Shown here piece by piece: positions 9,401 through 15,801 of a stretch of DNA of 37,894 bases. Each line of letters begins with the position of its first letter. Position 1 is the stretch's first letter. The notes under the pieces were generated by a model, which had not been told where the DNA came from, did not search any database, and saw nothing but the letters and a program-made list of their open reading frames with translations. The position numbers and the translations under genes were made by a program. Source of the stretch: Schizochytrium sp. CCTCC M209059 (taxonomy: Eukaryota; Sar; Bigyra; Thraustochytrida; Thraustochytriidae); the NCBI GenBank assembly GCA_000818945.1, contig KN805381.1, positions 654,075-691,968 on the forward strand, read 5' to 3'.

Positions 9401-9676
9401 GAGGTGCTCCAAGGTTTTCGAACCTGCGATGTGGTGTGTTCGGATGGATCCCAGGCGTCGCACTTGCTGGTGGGTCGTCGCCCATTGGTGAGCAACCATT
9501 CGCTTCTTCCTCTGCTTGAAGTGGAACATTGTCATGGCACGCTCGACGTGGCAACAGTGCTTCGCGACATGCAGGCCCTTGCGGCTGTGCATATCTTTGG
9601 TCAGCAAGACTCGATTGTGCCCTTTCATCTCGAAGTGTGTTCACGTCTGTCCACATGGCTTGGTCCGATTCGTTGA
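6446..9676 (+). CDS. MED13: Mediator complex subunit 13-like protein (MED13 C-terminal core)
   Basis: MED13 anchors the CDK8 kinase module to Mediator and restrains polymerase II transcription in the nucleus. From the ATG at 6446 the protein is 1076 aa. A Gln-rich tract encoded by CAG/CAA repeats lies at 6662-6780 and a Gly-rich tract at 8698-8775. MED13-type blocks are: VGYDTDWISVPANVVPQWE (near 7725), a linker with FLVVFVVMPP and VVFQVIPFHLPL, HVGYVVDATSGWLAACWTD (near 9040), and a C-terminal segment with VLRDMQALAAVHI and IVPFHLEVCSRLSTWL. Known MED13 proteins are longer and carry an N-terminal domain not seen here. The frame is open from 6350, exactly where the inverted repeat ends, so the N-terminal part may have been lost or displaced. 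The true start is therefore uncertain. Confidence 0.75.
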   Translation: MFTSLLRSAGQRGIPRKRQRPDADSDLPTPRSAGPHATPQRSSIKSPSPTDQTLLATPPSVSTPTPGREPSSQQQHHQQQQQMAKANIMQQQQQQAQSQQQSQQTQGQLLQGQGPSNFRSRSGAQSSGKPQGVVPAHIEARLARARMNRGVARRVTSPTRSVGLQEVPAAPESLFSWEDQRLAAAYTRGRSVQVGPSMSPLLDSGDVQSTKYVPTCTGSMPRRLLASSMHSSHQGGSDKANGANIASGPQGSTAKDQASRAAHSGYFENETIQRTERLLRLLEHEAVAIARGGLNSMDIGGWAGFKARSATPATALASLADGSHQGVDPPMRSRRHAVVLHEARSSSGTTSGPNGTQDMDDDTDDGRTPPRDGTATPAEPPSPGRMQQSMATPNTPATPGRENAEAAAAARKEEDDLTEEEAVRLIVGYDTDWISVPANVVPQWEFAQLRPLTDFSAMCEYAVVNINDRAAVEAGAAQQKRAAQAARDKKQAAGAGRQMREGASTSPTPGSRPGSAPRKSALSSGPGGTAPSADAAVKAERSPIMNSRNGAGGPGSVGGGPRMVALGASRVQARGRPGPGAPMNRRLGRRGARESPSASTREVRLEPALGPYRRNELFFKQLAALFDVCSLGMMSPKAGQTGPSVELSLDKLLERNVDAMVETLQSFSQTSRGFLVVFVVMPPRSATYSLLVMDTLSKVLRKLEAEDVRSQISREVNALSSSATSRLSGGSGRSSVNINSEGATLMRSGSSGGGGGGGGGGGGGGRGSGSGSGGAGLGTDDSSMSGTSSLPSSSLPSTLDAAARETQSPKVVFQVIPFHLPLASLQRRTMLNLCTGLYTKAALLQRGPRSAPIVIAQNAGNPCVHVGYVVDATSGWLAACWTDKQGMSVRTSVHRVSSAKSREETLRETLVERTQALLLEQRSALPMNEPVRLCVSVIAAAGTPLQADINTWKTAVEGLPQGRFGASGVEFAICRVGGGYVRVPDEVLQGFRTCDVVCSDGSQASHLLVGRRPLVSNHSLLPLLEVEHCHGTLDVATVLRDMQALAAVHIFGQQDSIVPFHLEVCSRLSTWLGPIR

Positions 9677-10117
9677 ACCAAGCTTTCCTACGTCTTGACA
9701 ACCTGCATGTAGTCCGTTCACCATGGTCGCAGATGCGCATTATCCCTATTCTAATCTTCGTTTTTCTGTCCCCCTCGATCAATCTGCTCTCTGCTCTTGA
9801 CCGCTGTCGTCCTCGCGCAGCCTGGCTTTAGCTGAGATGAGTCCCTCTTTTTTTTCTATTTCTTTTTTCTGACACTTGAGAGAGCCATGAGGGCGCAGTG
9901 GCCGGCGCCACCGACTCCGTGTCCTCCACGTCTCTGGGCCTGGGCAAACAGACCGCGAAGGTTGTTTGTTGTGCGCACGGGAGCGTGCGACGGCGAGCGC
10001 GTGGACGCACGCGTGGACGGAAACGGAAAAGGCTTTGGTCTCTGGAAATAGACAGACCAAGTTCGCCCAGCCTGCACGGCCGCGGCGAGTGAGTGAGTGA
10101 GTGAGTGAGTGGGCGCG
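9677..10117. other. Intergenic between MED13-like and DDX55-like genes
   Basis: Both flanking genes are on the plus strand. A pyrimidine-rich stretch at 9842-9870 follows the MED13 stop. A (GAGT)6 microsatellite at 10087-10110 ends seven bases before the DDX55-like ATG, inside its presumed 5'UTR. No gene is recognised here. Confidence 0.5.
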
Positions 10118-11944
10118 ATGGAGCTCCTCTCGGCAAAGGTCCGCGGCGTGCTCGAGAAGGAGCTCGGGTTCACGCGGCTGACGCCCGTGCAGAATGCGAC
10201 GCTGCCCAAATTCCTCGGGAACTGCGACGTAGCCGTAGAAGCGTGTACAGGATCTGGTAAAACCCTGGCTTTTGTGTTACCGATTGTAGAGCTCCTGCTG
10301 CAGCGCGACGCCGACGAAGACGGCGATGAAGACGCGAATGGCGAGGAAGGCAAGGGTCGCGTGGAGACAAGAAAGAAGCGGCGGAGACCTGGCATGTGGG
10401 GTGCAATGATTGTGTCGCCGACGCGAGAGCTTGCCGCGCAAATCGCCAAGGTGGCGACGCCTTTCATCAAGGCTGCTGGCCTGGAACTCGCGCTTTTCCA
10501 GGGCGGGTCGAACGTGGGCGAGGACATGGACAAGATTGAGCGCTCGAGTCTCGATGTCGTCGTGGGTACACCCGGACGCCTCGAAGACCTCTTGCAGCGC
10601 GCAGAGAGCCTGCTCTCGTGGCGTGACTTTGAGGTTCTCGTGCTCGACGAGGCCGACGTCCTCCTGGATCTCGGATTTGAGCGTGCCGTGACCAAAATTC
10701 TGTCAAAGCTGCCCAAACAGCGGCGAACCGGTCTGTTTTCTGCGACCCAGACGCGAGAGGTCAAGGCTCTTGTGCGCGCAGGTCTGCGGAATCCTGCCAT
10801 TATTTCTGTCAAGGTGCACCGGGCCGCGGTCGGCGATGGGGCCTCGAGCGGGTCAACGGGAGTCACGGCTGGTGACGCGCAGCGCACACCCAACTCGCTG
10901 GAAAACAACTACTTGGTTTGTCACCAGAACGAAAAGCTGCGGCTCCTGCTCGAGTTTCTTGAGCAGGAGCGCGACCGCAAAGCCGTGGTGTTCTTTGCAA
11001 CATGCGCAAGCGTGGCCTTTTACGAGCGCATCATTCCTAGTCTTTTGCCAAGCGAGGTGGGCAAGCAAGTATTGGCTCTGCATGGTAAGCTTCCACAAAA
11101 GAAGCGCGTGAAGACGTTTGAGGCCTTTGTAGAGCAGTCGAGCGGTGCATTGCTGTGCACGGACGTTGCAGCGCGCGGACTCGATGTTCCGGACGTAGAT
11201 TGGATTGTCCAGTTCGATCCTCCTCAAGACCCCAGTTTTTTCGTGCATCGTGTCGGCCGCACGGCGCGCGCAGGTCGTCAAGGTCGGGCGTTGGTGTTTT
11301 TGCTTCCCAAGGAGACAGCGTACGTGAACTATCTCGAGAATCAAAAGGTGCCCATTGTGCCGCTGGCCACCGGCGATGCGCTCGCGCGCGCGAGCGAAGA
11401 GCGGCATGGCAATGCTTTGGAGAAAGTGCGAGAACTGGTCATGAAGGACCGCGATTTGCTGGAACGTGGAACGCGCGCATTTATGGCCTTTGTGCGATCA
11501 TATCGAGAGCACAAGTGCAACTTTATCTTTCGTATGCGGGAACTGAATCTGCAAAAGGTCGCGGAGGCCTTTGTGTTGCTGCGACTGCCCAGCATGAAGG
11601 AATTTCGCGAGTCAAAGGGGCTCAAGGGATTTCCCGAGACTCCCGCTTCCGTCGTTGCGGCGATTCCCTACAAGGACAAAGTGCGCGAACGTCAGCGGCA
11701 GGCCAAGTATAAAAAGATCCAGGCTACGGCAGCTGAGACTGCGCAGGCACGCAAAGAGGCCGCGATACAGCAAAAGAAGGAGGCTGCCAAGAAGGCCAAG
11801 GTGCCTCGGCGCAGCAAGGCCAAACGCGACAAGAAGGCCATGCATGACGAGTGGGAGTCTCTTGGTCGCGAGGAGCGCCTGTACAAGAAGCTCAAGCGTG
11901 GTAAACTGTCCCAGGCCGCATTTGACGAGCTCGTTGACTCATGA
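10118..11944 (+). CDS. DDX55: DEAD-box RNA helicase, DDX55/Spb4 family
   Basis: ATP-dependent RNA helicase of 608 aa in the family needed for 60S ribosomal subunit assembly (yeast Spb4, human DDX55). Motifs in order: Q motif FTRLTPVQ (18-25), Walker A ACTGSGKT (42-49), PTREL (101-105), TPGR (151-154), DEAD (177-180), SAT (208-210), then the second RecA domain with CTDVAARGLDVPDVDWIVQ and HRVGRTARAGRQG. Near nt 11455-11595 is the DUF4217-type C-terminal extension of this subfamily (RDLLERGTRAFMAFVRSYREH, then FRMRELNLQKVAEAF), followed by a Lys/Ala-rich basic tail. An acidic insertion (about residues 64-78) splits the first RecA domain. The ATG at 10118 starts the conserved MELLSAKV block and is the first ATG of the frame. 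Confidence 0.9.
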   Translation: MELLSAKVRGVLEKELGFTRLTPVQNATLPKFLGNCDVAVEACTGSGKTLAFVLPIVELLLQRDADEDGDEDANGEEGKGRVETRKKRRRPGMWGAMIVSPTRELAAQIAKVATPFIKAAGLELALFQGGSNVGEDMDKIERSSLDVVVGTPGRLEDLLQRAESLLSWRDFEVLVLDEADVLLDLGFERAVTKILSKLPKQRRTGLFSATQTREVKALVRAGLRNPAIISVKVHRAAVGDGASSGSTGVTAGDAQRTPNSLENNYLVCHQNEKLRLLLEFLEQERDRKAVVFFATCASVAFYERIIPSLLPSEVGKQVLALHGKLPQKKRVKTFEAFVEQSSGALLCTDVAARGLDVPDVDWIVQFDPPQDPSFFVHRVGRTARAGRQGRALVFLLPKETAYVNYLENQKVPIVPLATGDALARASEERHGNALEKVRELVMKDRDLLERGTRAFMAFVRSYREHKCNFIFRMRELNLQKVAEAFVLLRLPSMKEFRESKGLKGFPETPASVVAAIPYKDKVRERQRQAKYKKIQATAAETAQARKEAAIQQKKEAAKKAKVPRRSKAKRDKKAMHDEWESLGREERLYKKLKRGKLSQAAFDELVDS

Positions 11945-12519
11945 TCGCGAAAGTCACGCCATTTGTATTTCAGCTCTAGATATGCGAAGATATGTTGAGC
12001 ACGATGCAATGCGTGAGCACACCAAACGAACGAGCGAGCGAGCGAGCGAGCGCGCGTGGCGGTCTTTCCTTCGACCGTTGGGTGCGTTGTGAGTTGGAGA
12101 ATCCCTCACAACGCACTTCGCGGATGTGCCATTGCAATAACTCTGTGGATAAGAGAAAAAAGGAAGGTAACGTTCGGTGCGTTGTGGCACGATAGGAGAC
12201 AAGTTCAAGAAGTCTGCGTGGGCTTGAAGCCCTTTGCAAACAGCAATCGATCGAACCTCGAAAGAGACGAATGGATGAATAGAGTAGCGTGCAGACGAAT
12301 GATTGTATACGTAAGAAAGCGCAACTGCTAGTTTTTTGAAGAGAAGCAAGGCCAATTTGATGCGCAGGACAGTGACGAGAAAGGGGGGAAAGGAAACAAC
12401 AAAAAAGAAGCCACCTTGCCTTCATTCTTGTTTGTTGCTCGCACGTTTCCTCATTCGTTGAAATCGTTCGATGCGGGTTTTAAAAAAGAGAAGAGATGAG
12501 GCGCGCGCGGCTCGGTAGT
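11945..12519. other. Convergent intergenic region between DDX55-like and Sec61 beta genes
   Basis: Both genes end into this interval. It holds a (GAGC)n microsatellite at about 12030-12052 and the hairpin at 12082-12116. Short ORFs here have no recognisable family. I see no RNA gene: gatcgaacctcg near 12248-12259 resembles a tRNA T-loop but no cloverleaf forms around it. Confidence 0.45.
12082..12116. terminator. 12-bp perfect hairpin in convergent 3' region
   Basis: gtgcgttgtgag (12082-12093) pairs perfectly with ctcacaacgcac (12105-12116) around an 11-nt loop. The sequence ggtgcgttgtg recurs once at 12176-12186. Its position about 140 bp after the DDX55-like stop suggests a 3'-UTR or transcript-end structure. 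The role is not shown by the sequence. Confidence 0.35.
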
Positions 12520-12843
12520 CTAGTTGGCAGGGCTCGAGGCGCCAGTCACCTTGCCCCAGATGTGCAGCACCACGACGAAGCCAATAAAGGAGAGGCTGAG
12601 TACGAGCACCATGGTAGGCCCGATCTTGAGGCCAGGGGCGTCGTCCGTGTAGAATCTGAGCGTCTCGCGCGCCGACATGGCATCCATGGCGCTGCGCGCG
12701 CGCTCCTGCTGCGACTGCTTGGGCTCCTGAGCGGAGGCGCTCGCCGAGGCGGCGCCCGTGCGCCGCCTCCTTGCGCCTGCGACAGCTGGCCGGCCCGAGG
12801 CCGCGGCGCGCGTGCCGCCGGGGGGCGCGTTGGTCGACGACAT
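12520..12843 (-). CDS. SEC61B: Protein transport protein Sec61 subunit beta
   Basis: Small tail-anchored subunit (107 aa) of the Sec61 translocon in the ER membrane. A low-complexity Ala/Ser/Arg-rich cytosolic N-terminus (1-60) is followed by the family signature RFYTDDAPGLKIGPTMVLVL (63-82), a single transmembrane helix (about 76-97) and a short lumenal tail after LHIWGK. Human Sec61 beta is 96 aa with the same organisation. The frame is open upstream to 12927, but the ATG at 12843 gives a family-typical length and a usual MSS-type N-terminus. Confidence 0.92.
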   Translation of the reverse strand: MSSTNAPPGGTRAAASGRPAVAGARRRRTGAASASASAQEPKQSQQERARSAMDAMSARETLRFYTDDAPGLKIGPTMVLVLSLSFIGFVVVLHIWGKVTGASSPAN

Positions 12844-13477
12844 CGTTTGCTGGCTGCTGCGCTTGCTGTGTCTGCGCGCGCGCGCTGTGCTGCTCTTCCT
12901 CTGCTCCGGCGGCGGCGGCGGCGGCAAAGCGTGCGGGGCGTGCAGAGCTGCGGCGCGGATTGACTTTGCTCGAGCTTGCTTTTTGCGGCTACAGAGACGG
13001 CGCGGCGAAGAGGCCTAATCCATCCAGGCTGGAGGCCCAATTAGGCCGCTTTCCCTCGGCGTGCCGGCGTGTGTGCTACTAGCAGGAGAGAAAGCACTCT
13101 TACAGTTAGGCCTAGCTGAGGCAACCGGCAGGTGCGCGAACAAGAGAATGAAGGAAGAGGAAGAGGAAAACTTGCTATCGCGAAGAAAACAAGACGCGCG
13201 CGCGCGCGCGCGTGCCACAGAGAGAGTACAAAACGAGGACCAAGATCAAGTCTCTTTTCTTGACGATCAACGATCATTGAGGATGTCTACGTAGGGCAAT
13301 CAATATATAGATATAGATATAGATCCACGCGTCAGGTTTTGGCGCGCGTGGTCGCACTCTCGAAAAAAACTCATTCGAATTGGTGATATTTGACGGCCGA
13401 CGTGAACGTCTACCCAAAAAGAGAGAAAACATTTGCCCTCTGCACTGCCCGGATATGGTTTACATGGTCCCCCAAAC
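12844..13477. other. Flank between Sec61 beta (5') and alpha-galactosidase (3')
   Basis: The Sec61 beta promoter side is GC-rich. It contains taggcc motifs at about 13015-13045 and 13108, and a (CG)9 run at 13195-13212 that could adopt Z-DNA. A tatagatatagatatagat microsatellite lies near 13305-13323. No gene is recognised. Confidence 0.45.
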
Positions 13478-14782
13478 CTAGATGATGGATACAGGCTCCA
13501 GCGAATCGGTATAGGACAAGCGCAAAAAGACAGAGTCGTGGCCGGCAACCTTGACGAGCAGATGCGGGTCTTGGTCGCCCTTGGAAGACGAAATGACAAC
13601 CTCGCGAAGACGATCTTCGCCGGACCAGACATCGATGGCTGACGTGACCTGATTGGTCGCCTGAATGCCGAGGAGCGAAAGCGAGAGGCTCACCTCATCC
13701 GGCTCGAGGCTCGGATCGTTATCGTTGATGAAGAGAACGGCAACACGATTATCCGGAAGAGGCTTGGCCCAAGCCTGGATTTTACGCATGCCCGCACCAT
13801 CGACCTCTTGGACGAGGCGACCCGGGTGTCCAGCCCATTCTTGATTGATGGAAATTGCGAGTTTATTAGAAATGATGGGCCAAATTCTGGTCGTCACAGT
13901 CTCATCCGTAATGCGGTGACCAAGAATGAGCGGAGAGCTGGTGATTACCCACGCGGCGAAATGCGTGCGGTCTTCTGCCTCGGTGGCCAGGAGGCCGACC
14001 TCGAGCATGTCAGGATAGGCCCAGCAACCCGGTCTCGAGAGGGGCTTTTCACCCTGGAATTTGCGAGTGGACTGCAGATTTGCAAACATGGACTTCCATT
14101 TGGCCCGAATGTCGCCGCTCGTGCGGTAAAAATGATAAGGGCACGAGTCAAGCGTCGGCACTGTCTTTCCCCAGTGACAGTTTTCAATCATGATGGTTCC
14201 CGATCGCGAACCCTTGTTAAAGAGTTCGTAAAAGAGGTCGAGATCTAAGAAGGCTCCGCATCCGTCGAGTTTGGTCGAGTCAAAGCCAAAGTCAAAGGTT
14301 GCCTGGACGTCACCCACATAATGAGACTCGTTTTTCCAAATGTTATCTTTCTCTTTGCAGAGGCAATTGTTTCCGTACCAGCCGGCCTTGAGGCCAAGAC
14401 TGTGGATTTCGTTCGTCATGGCCTTCATGTCTGGAAATCGTTCGAGATTGACGATGGGGTAGCCGTCTTCGTTATGAAAGGAATTGTTGAAGCCGCCTCC
14501 ACAGAGCTGCCAGTTGTCGTCCAGTCCGACGTCATCGTAGCCGAGGTCGAGGAGCGAGGTCCCTTCCTCGTCGCTACCGGTCTCAACAGGCTTGCCGTTG
14601 GCGTCGTAACGCTTGACCATGGCCTTGGCAGCGCCGATGATGATGTCCTGGTTCACACGCCCATGGTACGCATTCCAGGACCGCCATCCCATGGGCGGCG
14701 TTCTCGCGAGACCATCTTCTGCAGCTTGCGCGCGGGTCAAAAGGGTCGCTGTAACAGCGACCGCAACCGCAAGGAGTCCCAT
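13478..14782 (-). CDS. Secreted alpha-galactosidase, glycoside hydrolase family 27
   Basis: Predicted alpha-galactosidase (434 aa) releasing terminal alpha-linked galactose from oligosaccharides, glycolipids or galactomannans. A cleavable signal peptide (about 1-20, ending TRAQA) precedes the family start LARTPPMGWRSWNAY. The (beta/alpha)8 barrel shows GYDDVGLDDNWQ (81-92), the nucleophile motif KLDGCG (Asp173) and RTSGDI with the likely acid/base Asp224. The C-terminal all-beta domain (about 330-434) is complete, so length matches GH27 enzymes. N-glycosylation sequons such as NNS and NES fit passage through the ER. The related activity alpha-N-acetylgalactosaminidase cannot be excluded from sequence alone. 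The ATG at 14782 starts the signal peptide directly. Confidence 0.92.
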   Translation of the reverse strand: MGLLAVAVAVTATLLTRAQAAEDGLARTPPMGWRSWNAYHGRVNQDIIIGAAKAMVKRYDANGKPVETGSDEEGTSLLDLGYDDVGLDDNWQLCGGGFNNSFHNEDGYPIVNLERFPDMKAMTNEIHSLGLKAGWYGNNCLCKEKDNIWKNESHYVGDVQATFDFGFDSTKLDGCGAFLDLDLFYELFNKGSRSGTIMIENCHWGKTVPTLDSCPYHFYRTSGDIRAKWKSMFANLQSTRKFQGEKPLSRPGCWAYPDMLEVGLLATEAEDRTHFAAWVITSSPLILGHRITDETVTTRIWPIISNKLAISINQEWAGHPGRLVQEVDGAGMRKIQAWAKPLPDNRVAVLFINDNDPSLEPDEVSLSLSLLGIQATNQVTSAIDVWSGEDRLREVVISSSKGDQDPHLLVKVAGHDSVFLRLSYTDSLEPVSII

Positions 14783-15801
14783 GCCGTTGGGCGTGCTCCT
14801 GTTGCTTTCAGACGCGGCTGCGCGCGCGCGAGTACGGAGACGGAGCGGAGCTGCGTGTATGCGTGAAGGAGAGTGGCCACGCAGCGGTGGCGAGAGAAGG
14901 CTCGCTCGGACGCGCGTCGGCGACGAGAAGCGGATATGCCAGCCACGAGAAAGAATTGCCGTTGGCTTGTTTCCGGCTTGGGTGGCTTGATTGCATTGCT
15001 AATCGTTGGCGAGGCCTAGTGTGGTGGGTCGCAGTATTTTTCGGAGAGCCTCACTCACTGTCAGCACTGCCATTGTCTTGGCCTATCTTTCTCGCGATGC
15101 TTTCAAGTAAAACTCTCAGAAAAGTAGTGAGCTCGTCGAGGCCATGACTTTCAAGATGGGCGAAAGGGACAAGGGAAGAAAAGGGAGGGGCGCGCGAACA
15201 TACCTGGCAAGCTGGCTGTTTGAGCGGCACGAGCGCTTTGACAAGTGGGGAGAGGAGATGGAAGAAGAAGGTCCGAGCTTTGGCGAGTTGGAGAAAGACA
15301 CCGTCCTGATGCATCACCGTGTGACGGTTGTGAAAATTGCCGCATTCTTTGGGTCGAACTTCAAGGAAGGCGCGCATGTGGTCACGAGTCCTCGAGCCCA
15401 AGATCATCGCCACTGCAGATATCGACATGGTTTTTCAAACTGGCCTCATCTTGCATCATCGCCATTTCAAAGATTGCACGAAACGATCTATATGAGCGAC
15501 TGCCAGCCTGAGCTTGAGCACAGCACAGCACAGCACAGCAGATTCCTTAGAGTCGCGACGGCAGCAATGCGGCAAGATTCGGGCAGCGAGTACGCAGCGA
15601 TGGAGGAAAGCAAGTTGATGATGGCGCGACCCTGTGCCTAGTCCCTCTAATGTTTAAACGTACCAGCTGATTCGGTCGAGGAATTGAGAGATTTTGGTAT
15701 GAGAGCTTTCAACCAAAAAACTTTGCTTCGATTCCTGAGCTTTGTTGACGCTACGAGGCAGATGTGTTGCTTTTCTAATACTACTAAAAAAGAGACGGGC
15801 G
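14783..15801. other. Intergenic region with weak coding signal
   Basis: This is the 5' side of the alpha-galactosidase gene and the 3' side of DOMON-b561 paralog 1. Overlapping ORFs exist on both strands at 15051-15641, and none matches a family I recognise. A cagca-type microsatellite sits at about 15517-15541. See the separate low-confidence entry at 15051-15428. Confidence 0.4.
15051..15428 (-). CDS. Hypothetical protein, possibly first exon of a spliced gene
   Basis: A 125-aa frame starts with ATG in good context (aaaaccATGtcg) just after an in-frame TGA. I recognise no domain. The first 75 residues look protein-like (MSISAVAMILGSRTRDHM...), whereas the end is less convincing. The minus strand reads CAG|GTATGT at 15204/15203, a near-consensus 5' splice site, so the reading may leave this frame there. 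The plus strand is also open across the same bases, so even the strand is uncertain. Confidence 0.2.
   Translation of the reverse strand: MSISAVAMILGSRTRDHMRAFLEVRPKECGNFHNRHTVMHQDGVFLQLAKARTFFFHLLSPLVKALVPLKQPACQVCSRAPPFSSLVPFAHLESHGLDELTTFLRVLLESIARKIGQDNGSADSE

Noticed and set aside
12240..12330. Possible tRNA suggested by a gatcgaacctcg T-loop-like sequence
   Set aside because: No acceptor stem, A box or anticodon arm forms around it.
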